Source: DSYU01 sp964437595 (lineage in GTDB: Bacteria > Chloroflexota > Anaerolineae > Anaerolineales > Anaerolineaceae). From it: a DNA stretch of 64,000 nucleotides. The stretch is from contig CAYTHO010000003.1 of NCBI GenBank assembly GCA_964437595.1, forward strand, positions 99,770-163,769, written 5' to 3'. Shown piece by piece: positions 24,553 through 34,458 of the stretch. The notes under the pieces are model-generated. The model was not told the origin of the DNA and made no database searches. It saw nothing but the letters and a program-made list of their open reading frames with translations. Positions within the stretch are counted from its first letter, which is position 1. The number at the start of each line of letters is the position of its first letter. The translations under genes and the position numbers were made by a program.

Positions 24553-27216
24553 ATGGAAACAAATAACATTGACCAGGATATTCGGGATGAAATCACCCGT
24601 CGTGAAACGGTTGAAAATGAGCTGAACCTGCGCCTGCGGCAGCAAGAGACCCTGGCTCAGATAGGGGAGTATGCCGTCCGAAGCAAAGATTTAGACGATC
24701 TATTTCAAGAGGTCACCAGGCTCATGCCGCAGGTGCTCGAAATGGAATTCTGTAAGGTGCTGGAGCTTCTTGAGGACGAGAAGGCGCTCCTGCTACGTGC
24801 GGGTGTTGGTTGGAAAAAGGGGCTGGTGGGCCGGGCCAGGGTCGGCACGGGAGTCGATTCGCATTCTGGATATACCCTGTTATTTGAAGAGCCGGTTATC
24901 CTCACCGATTTGCGCACGGAGACACGTTTCTCGGGTTCGAAGTTATTGAAGGACCATAAAATCGTCAGCGGAATGAGCGCCATTATCCCTGGAAAAGACC
25001 AGCCCTTTGGGGTGCTCTCGGTTTATACGACCAGGAGCAGGGTGTATCACCCTCACGATACCCGCTTTCTGAAGGGGATCAGCGGAATTTTGGGCTCAGC
25101 GATTGAACGATTCCGGACGGAAGAAGAACTGCGCCATTCACGGGACGAACTCGCAATCATTTTAGACGGCGTTTCCGAAGGAATCACCGTTCAGGATAAG
25201 ACCGGCAGGTTGGTTTTCGCGAATCGCGCCGGGGCCGCCCTGATCGGTTTCGACTCGGTTGATGATGCGATCCATTCCACCGTTCAGCAGGTGCTGCAAA
25301 ATTTTGAAATCCTGGATGAAGAAGGGAATCCATTCCCGGTTGAATCACTGCCGGGGCGCCAGGTGCTGAAAGGCGCCCCGCGCGCATCCGCCCGGATACA
25401 TTTTCGCGTGAAAAGGACGGGTGAAGAACGCTGGTCCATTACCGATGCGACCCCTGTGTATGATCCACAGGGGAATGTCATCCAGACGGTCAATATTTTT
25501 CGTGATATCACGGATATAGTGCGTTTTGAGAAGCGTCAAAAACTGCTCTCTGAAGCGGGAGGGCTTCTGGCATCATCGCTGGATTATGAGACCACCCTGT
25601 CGAACTTTACCCGCCTGGTGGTAAACAACCTGGCGGATTGGTGCATCGTTCGCGTGGTAACGGCTGAAAATGGAACCGACCGTACCACCGTTGGACATCG
25701 CGACCCGCAAAAGATTGCCCTTGCTGAGGAATTGGAACAGCGGTTTCCCCCTGAACCGGGCATCGAAAACGCCATGGCGCGGGTGATCCGCACGGGAAAG
25801 CCAGAATTCTACCCGGAAGTTACCGAAGACCTCTTGCGGGCTGCTGTGCGCGACCCTCAGCACCTGGAGATGATACGCTCGCTGCAGATACGTTCTGCGA
25901 TCACCTTACCGCTCAACGCCCGGGGACGCACCATTGGGGCAATTACGCTGATATGGGCTGAGTCTGGGCGCGCGTACACGCAGTCTGAAATGTATCTTGC
26001 GCAAGATCTTGCCGACCGGGCAGCGCTTGCCATTGAGAATGCCCGTTTGTATCAACAAGCGCAGAATATTAACACCGAGCTTGAACAGCGTGTTGAAAAG
26101 CGCACCCGCCAGCTTGAGCTTTCGCGCAACCACCTGGTCAAGGAAATCGACGAGCGAAAAAAAGCGGAAAGCGCTTTGCGTAAAAGTGAAGCGCTGTTGA
26201 ACAGCCTGTTTGAATCGGCTCCTGATGCCGTGCTGCTGATCGACCCTACAGGGATGATTGTCCGCATGAATCAGCAGGCTGAGGCTGCCTTTCAATACAG
26301 CCGGGAGGAACTACTTGGTAAGAACATCGACACCCTTCTGCCAGAGTCTTTCCAGCACCGGCATGCCATCGAGCGCTCTCGTTTCTTCGAGCAAATGTCT
26401 ACCCGTCCGATGGGGGCGGGGATGGAACTAAAAGCAATGCGCAAAGATCGCACCCAATTTCCGGTGGATATTATGTTAAGCCCGGTAAAAACGGAAGAGG
26501 GCAACCTGGTGATTGGTGCAGTGCGCGATATGACCGAGCAGAAACGGATGCAGACGGAACTGGAGGAAACGCATCGCCGGCTGTTCGAGAGCGTGGAGGC
26601 GGAACGGTTATTGCTCTCACAAGAACTGCACGATGGGCCTATCCAGGAACTATATGGCATCGCGCTCGCCATCGAGTCGCTGAAGGATGGTGTGGATGGC
26701 GGGCATGAACTGGAAGAGCTGGTTTCAGCGACCGGAATGGTGCAGTCAATCATTCAGACGCTGCGAACGATCTGCGGCGAGCTTCGCCCGCCCGTGCTAA
26801 CGCAGTTTGGCCTGGAAAAGGCCATCCGGTCGCATCTGATGAAACTTCAAGACAGCCATCCCGAGCTAATGGTGAAAGCCGACCTGATGAGTGATAACCG
26901 CCGGCTGTCAGAGCGCGTGAGGCTGGCGTTATTCCGTGTGTATCAAAATGCCGTCAGCAATATCGTCCGGCATGCAGCGGCAAAAAATATATATGTGTCG
27001 TTCAGCATCCATGCAGAGCGGGCTGCACTGCTGGTCCGGGACGATGGGCGCGGATTTGTTGTCCCCAAGCGAAGGGTTGAACTCGTCCGGTCAGGACATT
27101 TCGGATTAGCCGGTATCGCTGAGCGGATCGAGGCGTTGAATGGTACCGTATCCATCGAATCCAACCCGGGTCAGGGCACCAAAATCCAGGTAGAGATCCC
27201 GATTGAGGAAGAATAG
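24553..27216 (+). CDS. GAF/PAS sensor histidine kinase of the NarX/UhpB (HisKA_3) type
   Basis: An 887-residue soluble kinase with no transmembrane helix. Order: coiled coil (about 10-40), GAF (40-190), PAS (195-330), GAF (340-500), coiled coil (505-540), PAS (545-665), HisKA_3 with the phospho-acceptor His near 693 in QELHDGPIQ, and a HATPase domain with DDGRGF and GLAGIAERI. It belongs to the class that pairs with LuxR/NarL-type regulators, yet no such regulator is next to it, so it is an orphan here. I prefer the ATG at 24553, with AGGTGG 9 bases upstream, over a TTG at 24544. Confidence 0.92.
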   Translation: METNNIDQDIRDEITRRETVENELNLRLRQQETLAQIGEYAVRSKDLDDLFQEVTRLMPQVLEMEFCKVLELLEDEKALLLRAGVGWKKGLVGRARVGTGVDSHSGYTLLFEEPVILTDLRTETRFSGSKLLKDHKIVSGMSAIIPGKDQPFGVLSVYTTRSRVYHPHDTRFLKGISGILGSAIERFRTEEELRHSRDELAIILDGVSEGITVQDKTGRLVFANRAGAALIGFDSVDDAIHSTVQQVLQNFEILDEEGNPFPVESLPGRQVLKGAPRASARIHFRVKRTGEERWSITDATPVYDPQGNVIQTVNIFRDITDIVRFEKRQKLLSEAGGLLASSLDYETTLSNFTRLVVNNLADWCIVRVVTAENGTDRTTVGHRDPQKIALAEELEQRFPPEPGIENAMARVIRTGKPEFYPEVTEDLLRAAVRDPQHLEMIRSLQIRSAITLPLNARGRTIGAITLIWAESGRAYTQSEMYLAQDLADRAALAIENARLYQQAQNINTELEQRVEKRTRQLELSRNHLVKEIDERKKAESALRKSEALLNSLFESAPDAVLLIDPTGMIVRMNQQAEAAFQYSREELLGKNIDTLLPESFQHRHAIERSRFFEQMSTRPMGAGMELKAMRKDRTQFPVDIMLSPVKTEEGNLVIGAVRDMTEQKRMQTELEETHRRLFESVEAERLLLSQELHDGPIQELYGIALAIESLKDGVDGGHELEELVSATGMVQSIIQTLRTICGELRPPVLTQFGLEKAIRSHLMKLQDSHPELMVKADLMSDNRRLSERVRLALFRVYQNAVSNIVRHAAAKNIYVSFSIHAERAALLVRDDGRGFVVPKRRVELVRSGHFGLAGIAERIEALNGTVSIESNPGQGTKIQVEIPIEEE

Positions 27217-27295
27217 TCCGGTTTTTCTGGATAAATTCATTATAATATTCCTGCTGGAAAAGAAATAGAAAAATATCCATGCAGGAGATTTACGC

Positions 27296-28513
27296 ATGAC
27301 TGTTGAGAATCAGGAACCGGTGGTTGAGGGGAAGAAAGCCGGCTCTGCGAAAAAAATTATGCCCCCGAAGGAGCGGCCTTCCGCTTCTGCTGTGCTTTCC
27401 TCGATTGGCCTGCTGATCCTTGAAATCCTGCTGCCGGCCCTGGCGGCAGGGGGCGTATTGATCTGGCTCTTTGGCGGATACAACCTGTGGCAGATGATGG
27501 GTAAAACGTCTGCGCTGGTCGTTTTTGCCATTGTGATGGTTGTTATCGCCCTGCTGCTTGCCGTGGTGCTCGATTCGATCTCCACGCCGCTGCGTAACCG
27601 GAAAAAGGGAAAGAGCATCGCCTTTGTTCGCGATCCGCGGACCAGGCTGGTGAAGCTGGTCTTGGGCGGCCTGGTGCTGCCGCTGGTGGCCTTCGGCGCG
27701 ATCAACTTTGTGCCATACCCCGCGCACGGCACTGTGATGAATTACCTGATTCAAATTGCCGTACCGCCAGTGAAACTTACCCCGCCAGATGAAGTAGGGG
27801 CCATCGCCCTGCGGGCGAATAATCCGGCGACCAAACAGTTGAGCATCCAGGTACTGCAGGGCTTCCAGTCTCCCGAGGGATTGAACCAGCTCATTCGTAT
27901 TTTTAATGAAGACAGCAGCGCGCTTTCTAATCCGGCGGTTTCCTCGGCGCTGCGCCAGGCGATTGCCTCTTACGGAGTAACGGCGCGCGACCCGCTGTTA
28001 ATGGTGTTCAAGAGCATCGATCCAGGAAAATATACCGGCAGCGGCGCAGTGAGTGGCGATCTCTACGACCGGTACTTTGCCCCGTCCTTCGAAAGCCTGT
28101 CTGATGAAATCAACAGCAAATCTACCGACCCGGCAGCTCGCGAAGCGCAGCTTGCCCGGCTCCAGGCCGCCCAGGCGCAGTTGAAAAGCGCGCTGGCAGA
28201 GATGCGCTATACCCCCGCTAAAGGGAAAGCGGGGGAGGACCCGCGTCTTGATTTTATCCTGCAGGTTTTTCTTGATATGGAGCTGGAACAGGAGGCGAAT
28301 CTGTTGAGTTTCGCCCGGGCAACCGCGGTGGATGCGCGGTATTCCAGCCAGGTGCGCGGCAGCGCTCTCCTGCTTATTGGCAAATTAGGCGAGCAAAAAG
28401 ATCTCGACCTGCTGTACGCGCAGCTCAAGAGCACAGACGATCTGCTGCTGGCGCGCGCGCTGCAGGCGATTAATACGCTGCAAACACGCCTGGCTGGTGG
28501 CAATCGTCCATGA
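27296..28513 (+). CDS. Membrane protein of unknown family with HEAT-like repeats
   Basis: A 405-residue protein I do not recognise. A charged N-terminus of about 30 residues is followed by two helices (about 36-58 and 70-94), a basic loop (LRNRKKGK) and a third helix (about 115-132). The remaining ~270 residues are soluble and helical, with paired-helix units near 170-235 and 330-395 that resemble HEAT-type repeats (alternating LL..L and AL..AI patterns). No catalytic motif is seen. AGGAG lies 8 bases upstream and a TATAAT box at 27241. Its stop abuts the stop of the convergent kinase gene with no gap. A scaffold or envelope role is a guess. Confidence 0.7.
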   Translation: MTVENQEPVVEGKKAGSAKKIMPPKERPSASAVLSSIGLLILEILLPALAAGGVLIWLFGGYNLWQMMGKTSALVVFAIVMVVIALLLAVVLDSISTPLRNRKKGKSIAFVRDPRTRLVKLVLGGLVLPLVAFGAINFVPYPAHGTVMNYLIQIAVPPVKLTPPDEVGAIALRANNPATKQLSIQVLQGFQSPEGLNQLIRIFNEDSSALSNPAVSSALRQAIASYGVTARDPLLMVFKSIDPGKYTGSGAVSGDLYDRYFAPSFESLSDEINSKSTDPAAREAQLARLQAAQAQLKSALAEMRYTPAKGKAGEDPRLDFILQVFLDMELEQEANLLSFARATAVDARYSSQVRGSALLLIGKLGEQKDLDLLYAQLKSTDDLLLARALQAINTLQTRLAGGNRP

Positions 28514-30019
28514 TCAGGATTTAACGGCAGGAAGCCGCACCTCGAAGCAGGCGCCTTTGCCGGGTTCGCTCTGAACGATTACCTCTCCGCCGTGCGCCTG
28601 GGCAATCCACTGGACGATGGATAACCCCAACCCGCTCCCTGAGGGGCGCTTTTCGGCGTCACTAGACCGCGTGCGGGATTCGTCAACCCGGTAGAAGCGG
28701 TCGAACAGGTGTGGCAGGTGTTCAGCGGAAATACCGGGGCCGTCGTCCATCACCCGCACCCAACCGTACGGTTTCCCGTCCTCTTCACGGTACCCGGTAT
28801 CGACCCATACATGCTTGCCCGCTCCGCCCGCATATTTAATTGCGTTTTCCACCAGGTTGGTCAGCATCTGGGTGAGGTACGGGCAGTCGCCGGGGATGCA
28901 TACCTCGGGAAGGTCCCCATTGATCAGTTCGACCTCGTCTCGCTGCGCCAGCGGCACCAGGCGTTCAACTACCTCGAGCGCCACGTCGCTCAAATCTACC
29001 TGTTCCATTTTCAGCGTCGCCTGCCCGGCGTCCATGCGCGCCAGAGTCAGCAGGTCATTGACCAGGTGCGACATAAACTGGTTTTCTGACTGCACCACGC
29101 GCAGCGTGCGTTCGTACTCTTCACTGGAGCGGCGCCTTTCAAGCGCGTGTTCGGTTTCCAGCCCGACGATGGTAAGCGGAGTGCGCAGCTCGTGGCTGGC
29201 GTCCGCCGTGAACTGCCGCTGCCGGTCGAAGGCTGCCTGCAGCCGGTCGAGCATAGCATCGAAGGTGTCCGCCAGTTCGCCCAGTTCGTCTTGTTTTCCA
29301 AGCCGCAGGCGGCGGTGCAGATCCGTTTCCCCAATCTGGCGCGCTGTGCGGGTGATGGTGCGTACAGGCGAAAGCGCTCGCCCTGCCAGCCAGTACCCGA
29401 TAGATAAAACAATGGCCAGGGTAGCCAGCGAGCCAAAGCCCAGAGTAAAGGCCAGCCGGGGCATTTGTTTCATGGGGTCCAACGGCTGCCCGATAATCAA
29501 CAGGCCCAGGGTATAGCGGTCTACATACAGCGGAGACACATAAAATTGGTAGCGGGTCTTTATGCCTTCGTCATTGGTTAAATCGCCGATGGCAACGCCA
29601 GCTGCCGGGCGGCTTGCCTGGTTTGCCTTCTGCCATGATTGGATCAACTGGCGAATGGTATCGTTGTCGATGCTGCCAATTTGTTGCAAGAGGTTTCCGT
29701 CGTTATCGATCAACGCCAGCGTATCGTAATGCCCGAGCACTTCTTTCTGGCGCTCCACCACCAGGGTGGTGAATGGGTTTTCCCCGCCTTGCCCAAATAC
29801 ATCGAGCACCCGGTAGATGAGCATCATTTGCTGGGATTTGATTTCCAACTCCGCGCGGACCTCATTTTGTAAGTCGTAAAACTGGCGCGAATAGACGAAG
29901 GCGCTGAAAGCCAGCAGAATGACTGCCAGCACGCCCACGGACCACAGCGTCAGCCGGAAGCGGATACTTTGAAAAAACGAGCGTAGGTTCTTGCAGGCGT
30001 TTTGAAACCAGGCCAACAT
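28514..30019 (-). CDS. Membrane sensor histidine kinase (HAMP, HisKA, HATPase)
   Basis: A 501-residue classical membrane kinase. Helices at about 22-44 and 190-212 flank an extracytoplasmic sensor of about 145 residues with no recognised fold. HAMP follows (about 212-265), then the HisKA domain with His276 in SHELRTPL. HATPase motifs are NLVENAIKY, DDGPGI and GSGLGLSIV. All are intact. Its partner response regulator gene lies 14 bases upstream on the same strand. The trigger is unknown. Confidence 0.95.
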   Translation of the reverse strand: MLAWFQNACKNLRSFFQSIRFRLTLWSVGVLAVILLAFSAFVYSRQFYDLQNEVRAELEIKSQQMMLIYRVLDVFGQGGENPFTTLVVERQKEVLGHYDTLALIDNDGNLLQQIGSIDNDTIRQLIQSWQKANQASRPAAGVAIGDLTNDEGIKTRYQFYVSPLYVDRYTLGLLIIGQPLDPMKQMPRLAFTLGFGSLATLAIVLSIGYWLAGRALSPVRTITRTARQIGETDLHRRLRLGKQDELGELADTFDAMLDRLQAAFDRQRQFTADASHELRTPLTIVGLETEHALERRRSSEEYERTLRVVQSENQFMSHLVNDLLTLARMDAGQATLKMEQVDLSDVALEVVERLVPLAQRDEVELINGDLPEVCIPGDCPYLTQMLTNLVENAIKYAGGAGKHVWVDTGYREEDGKPYGWVRVMDDGPGISAEHLPHLFDRFYRVDESRTRSSDAEKRPSGSGLGLSIVQWIAQAHGGEVIVQSEPGKGACFEVRLPAVKS

Positions 30020-30033
30020 ACCCGCTGCCTTCC

Positions 30034-30711
30034 CTACTTTTCTGGAACGATCAGCCGGTAGCCAGCGCCGCGTACTGTTTCAAACAGCTTCACGGGGAAT
30101 GGATCATCGATCTTGCGCCTCAGGCGGCGGATGTACACATCGACCACGTTGGAAGTCCCATCGAAATCGTAATTCCAGATGTGGTCTTCCGCCATGGAGC
30201 GGGTGATCAACCTGCCCGGGTTTCGCATGAAATATTCGAGCAGGGAAAATTCTTTGGCGGTCAGCTCGATGGGGTGCCCGCCGCGCTCCACCTGATGGTT
30301 AGCCGGGTCCAGAGTCAGGTCGGCGACCGATAAGGTCCCAGATTTATCCGGCGAGTCGCGTCGCAGGAGCGCACGCAGCCGTGCGCGCAGCTCGGTGAGC
30401 GCAAAGGGCTTGATCAGGTAGTCATCGGCGCCGCTGTCCAGCCCGAGCACCCGGTCCTCGACTGTATCGCGGGCAGTGAGCATGAGAATGGGGGTGTTTA
30501 CCCGTTGCTTGCGCAAATCGCGGCAGATGGAAATGCCATCCTTTTTGGGCAGCATCAGGTCCAGGATGATGGCATCGTAAGGGGTGATTTCGGCCAGGTC
30601 CTGGCCTTCCTCTCCATCGAAAGCCGCGTCCACAGCATAGCCATCCTCAGCCAGGCTCATCCGCAGCGAGTCATTCAAACGGCGGTTGTCTTCGACGATC
30701 AGTATTCGCAT
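30034..30711 (-). CDS. OmpR/PhoB-family response regulator
   Basis: A 225-residue regulator: receiver domain with acidic residues in VEDNR, phospho-acceptor Asp51 in ILDLMLPK and Lys in IKPF, then a winged-helix DNA-binding domain ending in ETVRGAGYRL. It is followed after 14 bases by its kinase, an operon arrangement standard for this family. Target genes cannot be deduced; autoregulation and the neighbouring YhcH/DUF362 genes are candidates only by position. Confidence 0.96.
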   Translation of the reverse strand: MRILIVEDNRRLNDSLRMSLAEDGYAVDAAFDGEEGQDLAEITPYDAIILDLMLPKKDGISICRDLRKQRVNTPILMLTARDTVEDRVLGLDSGADDYLIKPFALTELRARLRALLRRDSPDKSGTLSVADLTLDPANHQVERGGHPIELTAKEFSLLEYFMRNPGRLITRSMAEDHIWNYDFDGTSNVVDVYIRRLRRKIDDPFPVKLFETVRGAGYRLIVPEK

Positions 30712-30768
30712 GCTTAAATATTAACACAGATAGATAACGAGAAGATGAAAAAATGCCAACCTCATCCT

Positions 30769-31233
30769 CTATTCGATGGCAACCTTTACCACAACCTTCC
30801 GCACCGGCGCTGGTTCGCCGCAGGCCAGTTTTGGCGCATGGGCGTCTTCCGGGAAGAAAATCGCGGCGGAGCCGGCATCCACGCGGGTGAGAGTGGCTAG
30901 CGCCGGCGGGCAGGTTCCCAGGACGATATCTTTTTCGGGGTTGTATTCTTTATTGACTTTCATGTTCTCGAGAAGCGCCCAACCCATCGCCTCCACGCCG
31001 GACACGATGTACTGCACGTCGATATATTTTCGATGGGCTTCGAACTTGGCGTTTTCATCCACTGGCAGTGTCTGGTAGGCCTGTACCAGGGCATATACTT
31101 TGTCGCCCTCTATCTCATAGCGCCCTTCGGGCAGGGTGTCGAGCTGCGTGGTGGTTAGATACGCCAGAGCTTTCTGCAAGCGGGATGAGGCTGGAATTTG
31201 CTGTATAAGGTTTTCGAGTTTCGCGATGATCAT
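30769..31233 (-). CDS. YhcH/YjgK/YiaL family protein
   Basis: A 154-residue cupin-like protein of the YhcH/YjgK/YiaL (DUF386, EbgC-related) family, usually found in sugar-acid, sialate or beta-galactoside operons. Family segments seen are EGRYEIEGD, FEAHRKYIDVQYIVSG and the metal-site FFPEDAHAPKLA. Relatives are suggested to act on reducing ends or anomers of sugars, but the reaction is not firmly established. AGGAG precedes the start. It lies 19 bases downstream of the DUF362 gene and is probably co-transcribed with it. Confidence 0.92.
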   Translation of the reverse strand: MIIAKLENLIQQIPASSRLQKALAYLTTTQLDTLPEGRYEIEGDKVYALVQAYQTLPVDENAKFEAHRKYIDVQYIVSGVEAMGWALLENMKVNKEYNPEKDIVLGTCPPALATLTRVDAGSAAIFFPEDAHAPKLACGEPAPVRKVVVKVAIE

Positions 31234-31252
31234 GATTTTCTCCTATTATGCC

Positions 31253-32488
31253 TCAGAAATTTTTTAGGGCCTGCTCGTACACATCGAAATGTTCACCCTC
31301 CACATCTTGTGGGTCGATATATTTTAGCCACAAGGACTGTTCCGGGTGGTCGCCCGCAAGCTGCCGGCGGCTGACGCGGATATGACCTTGCGGTTCGGCC
31401 CAGCGCACTTTGCCCATCTGTAAGAGGATGTATTGGCCCGCGTATTGTTCATCGATTTCCTTCTTGTGATCCAGGTAATAGAGGCCCTGTTCGGCCATGG
31501 TGCGCCGCCAGCTAATGACCGTCTCGCGCGGGTCGATTTCTTTCGCAAAGAAATGGCCCACCGGAGCCTGTATCTCGGATTGGAAATCAATCTCGTCCAG
31601 GTTGATCGTCCCAAATCCGCCTTGCGCCGCCACCAGCAGCGCATTCCGGTCGCGGTGGAAGGGCGGGGTCAGCCAGTCGGAGTGCGGGTCGTGCCCCATC
31701 AGCACCGTACCGCAGGCGTCGGTGGCAATTACCTGGTCGCCTGCCATCAGCGTGTTGCAGATGCGCGGGTGATCGCCCCGCCCCCATTCTTCTCCGGCCT
31801 GGCAGACCAGCCCATCGATGATGTTCAAGGTTGGGTTAAAAATGCGGCCAATATCGGCCAGCACATAAGGCAGTCGAATCAGGTGATGGTAATAATGGCG
31901 CGGCCTTCCGCCGTTCTGGTGCAGCGGAATCAACCCAAACAGGTTTTTTAAGCACAGCGTAACACCCATGTATAAATGGTTTTTCAATTTCTGGACGGAT
32001 ACCACCGCATCGGCTTCCACGGCTGACTGTGGAACCGGGTATTGGTCGAACATCTGCCCGCCGCCGGGCACCGGCACCCAGACCACTGGATCATTGTGCC
32101 CATCAATATACGGCACATTGTATTCGCGCAGCACGCCCAGCAGGTTGGTACAGTCGAGGCGTGTTTTCCCTGGAGGCGGGCCCTCGACGCCGACATCGAT
32201 GGCGAATATTTCTGCGTCTGTGCGCTCGAGCAGCAGGCGCAGGGTCGCTCGGCCAACCGGGTCGCTAACAAGCTGCTGGCGGTGTCCCTGGTGGTAAACC
32301 ACCCGATCGGGCGACCAATCCTGGTTAAACTTAATCGCAATCCGTTTTGCCTTGCGCAGCTTTTCCCATGCGCGGTCGAGTGGATCGGTTGCGCGTTTGA
32401 GCGCCTGGTAAACCTCTTCATCGCTGGATTGGTAATGGCAGGAAACGGCACGAACGCGGTAGGACTGCTTTGAATCGGAATTAGTCAT
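31253..32488 (-). CDS. DUF362 domain-containing protein
   Basis: A 411-residue protein of the DUF362 family, whose function is not established. Typical segments are KIAIKFNQDW near the start, VSVQKLKNHLYMGVTLCLKNLFGLIP in the middle, and NIIDGLVCQAGEEWGRGDHPRICNTLMAGDQVIATDACG. It lacks the ferredoxin-like Cys clusters that some family members carry at the C-terminus. I use the ATG at 32488, with GGAGG 6 bases upstream; an in-frame ATG 81 bases earlier adds an unlikely leader. First of a two-gene unit with the YhcH protein, divergent from YgiQ. Confidence 0.85.
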   Translation of the reverse strand: MTNSDSKQSYRVRAVSCHYQSSDEEVYQALKRATDPLDRAWEKLRKAKRIAIKFNQDWSPDRVVYHQGHRQQLVSDPVGRATLRLLLERTDAEIFAIDVGVEGPPPGKTRLDCTNLLGVLREYNVPYIDGHNDPVVWVPVPGGGQMFDQYPVPQSAVEADAVVSVQKLKNHLYMGVTLCLKNLFGLIPLHQNGGRPRHYYHHLIRLPYVLADIGRIFNPTLNIIDGLVCQAGEEWGRGDHPRICNTLMAGDQVIATDACGTVLMGHDPHSDWLTPPFHRDRNALLVAAQGGFGTINLDEIDFQSEIQAPVGHFFAKEIDPRETVISWRRTMAEQGLYYLDHKKEIDEQYAGQYILLQMGKVRWAEPQGHIRVSRRQLAGDHPEQSLWLKYIDPQDVEGEHFDVYEQALKNF

Positions 32489-32614
32489 GTATGCCTCCGA
32501 TATGATTTTAAAGAGATATTCATCTTTTAGGAAGAGTGACAAATAGCAGGATTCCTTGCAGAGACGCAAGGTGTATGGGTCTAGGGAGCGTCCTGCAGGT
32601 GCGCGTACATGCTG

Positions 32615-32620
32615 TATAAT
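32615..32620 (+). promoter_or_regulatory. -10 box 8 bases before the YgiQ start (leaderless candidate)
   Basis: A perfect TATAAT ends 8 bases before the ATG at 32629 and there is no Shine-Dalgarno sequence. Transcription from this box would start at or within a base of the ATG. No consensus -35 is present. Confidence 0.5.
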
Positions 32621-32628
32621 TCACGATT

Positions 32629-34458
32629 ATGTTTCTGCCAACGACCATGCAAGAAGTAAAACGCCTGGGGTGGGACGCGCTGGACGTTATCCTGGTCACC
32701 GGCGACAGCTATATCGACAGCCCGTTCATCGGCGCGGCTGTGATCGGTAAAGTGCTGGTGCGCGCCGGTTTCCGCGTGGGGATCATTGCGCAGCCGGACA
32801 CTAATTCTCTGGAGGATATTAGCCGGATGGGCGCGCCGCGCGTCTTTTGGGGGGTAACCGCGGGCAGCGTCGATTCGATGGTTGCCAACTACACGGCGTT
32901 GAAGAAGAAACGAAAAAGCGATGACTATACTCCCGGCGGCGAGAACACCCGCCGTCCCGACCGGGCGACAATTGTTTATACCAATCTCATCCACCGTTTT
33001 ATGAAAACGCTTATTATGGAAACGCGTTCCCATAAATTGACGGATGAAGGATATTCTCCGAAGAAAGGCATCCCCTCCGTACCGGTGGTTCTGGGCGGCA
33101 TCGAGGCCAGTTTGCGGCGGGTGGCGCATTACGATTATTGGTCTGACCGGGTGCGGGGTTCAGTGCTGCTGGATGCCAAGGCCGATTACCTGCTGTACGG
33201 CATGGCCGAACATACCGTTGTCTCGCTGGCGGAGTGCCTGCGCGATGGACGCGACCCGCGCGATATTCGCGGGCTGTGTTATATCGGCAAGGAAATACCG
33301 GCGGAATACCTGAATCTGCCCGCTTATGAAACGGTGGCACAGGATAAGCTGGCTTTCATTGAAATGTTCCATTCTTTCTATCAGAACAACGACCCGCTGA
33401 CGGCCAAAGGCCTGTGCCAGAAACACGGCGAGCGTTACCTGGTGCAGAACCCGCCGGAACGCTACCAGGCGCAGGCGGAGCTGGATTCGGTGTACGCGCT
33501 GGAGTATGAGCGCGCCCAGCACCCATATTACGAGCAGATTGGCTCTGTCAAGGCGCTGGAAACGATCCGTTTTTCTATTGCCACGCACCGCGGCTGCTAC
33601 GGGGAATGCAACTTCTGCGCGATCGCCGTGCACGAGGGGCGTACGGTGCGCTGGCGCAGCCAGGAATCGGTTGTGAGGGAGGCGGAGAAGCTCACGCAGC
33701 ATCCGCAGTTTAAGGGATATATTCAAGATCTGGGCGGTCCGACCGCCAATATGTATGGCTTTGAGTGCAAGAAAAAGCTGTCCACTGGAAGCTGCCCTGA
33801 TAAGCGCTGTCTCTTTCCCTCGATCTGCCCGGCGCTCAAGGTCAATCACCAGCCGCAGATTGAGCTGCTGCGCAAGGTGCGCCAGTTGAAAGGCGTGAAA
33901 AAGGTATTTGTTTCGTCGGGCATCCGCTACGATATGATCTTCGCCGACAGCCGTCACGGCGAGGAATACCTGAAAGAAGTGGTTGAGCACCATGTATCCG
34001 GGCAGTTGAAAGTGGCCCCCGAGCATACAGAAGAGCACGCGCTCGCGAAAATGGGGAAACCCGGCCCGGCGGCGCTGCTGCAATTCAAACATCGGTTCGA
34101 TGATATTTCCCGGTCTGCCGGAAAACAGCAGTTCCTGACCTATTATATGATTGCGGCCTATCCGGGCTGTTCGGAAGCGGATATGCAGCGTTTGCGGACC
34201 TTTGCCAGCCAGAAGCTGCATATTCACCCGGAACAGGTACAGGTCTTTACGCCCACGCCTTCCACCTATGCCAGCCTGATGTATTATACCGAAATGGACC
34301 CCTTCACGCGCCGCCCGATCTTTGTGGAAAAAGATGTGCGCCGGAAGGAGCGCCAGAAAACTATCGTGACCGATAAAGCTGGTGCCCTTGGGCGTGAGGT
34401 TAAACAAACATCTGGAAACGATACGAAACGGCAGAGAAACGATAAGCATGCCCGCTGA
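32629..34458 (+). CDS. YgiQ-family radical SAM protein
   Basis: A 609-residue member of the conserved but functionally unassigned YgiQ family. The N-terminal part (DVILVTGDSYIDSPFIGAAV, VVLGGIEASLRR) resembles a B12-binding fold. The radical SAM core carries CYGECNFC (canonical Cx3Cx2C) at about residue 324, followed by the family's EGRTVRWRSQESV. The Cys-rich segment CPDKRCLFPSICP after residue 390 is also typical. Length matches the family. Its last 11 bases overlap the next gene, so the two are translationally coupled. Confidence 0.94.
   Translation: MFLPTTMQEVKRLGWDALDVILVTGDSYIDSPFIGAAVIGKVLVRAGFRVGIIAQPDTNSLEDISRMGAPRVFWGVTAGSVDSMVANYTALKKKRKSDDYTPGGENTRRPDRATIVYTNLIHRFMKTLIMETRSHKLTDEGYSPKKGIPSVPVVLGGIEASLRRVAHYDYWSDRVRGSVLLDAKADYLLYGMAEHTVVSLAECLRDGRDPRDIRGLCYIGKEIPAEYLNLPAYETVAQDKLAFIEMFHSFYQNNDPLTAKGLCQKHGERYLVQNPPERYQAQAELDSVYALEYERAQHPYYEQIGSVKALETIRFSIATHRGCYGECNFCAIAVHEGRTVRWRSQESVVREAEKLTQHPQFKGYIQDLGGPTANMYGFECKKKLSTGSCPDKRCLFPSICPALKVNHQPQIELLRKVRQLKGVKKVFVSSGIRYDMIFADSRHGEEYLKEVVEHHVSGQLKVAPEHTEEHALAKMGKPGPAALLQFKHRFDDISRSAGKQQFLTYYMIAAYPGCSEADMQRLRTFASQKLHIHPEQVQVFTPTPSTYASLMYYTEMDPFTRRPIFVEKDVRRKERQKTIVTDKAGALGREVKQTSGNDTKRQRNDKHAR

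Noticed and set aside
33160..34449. A 429-codon open frame on the minus strand
   Set aside because: It is antisense to the YgiQ gene, which has clear radical SAM motifs, and shows no family features of its own.
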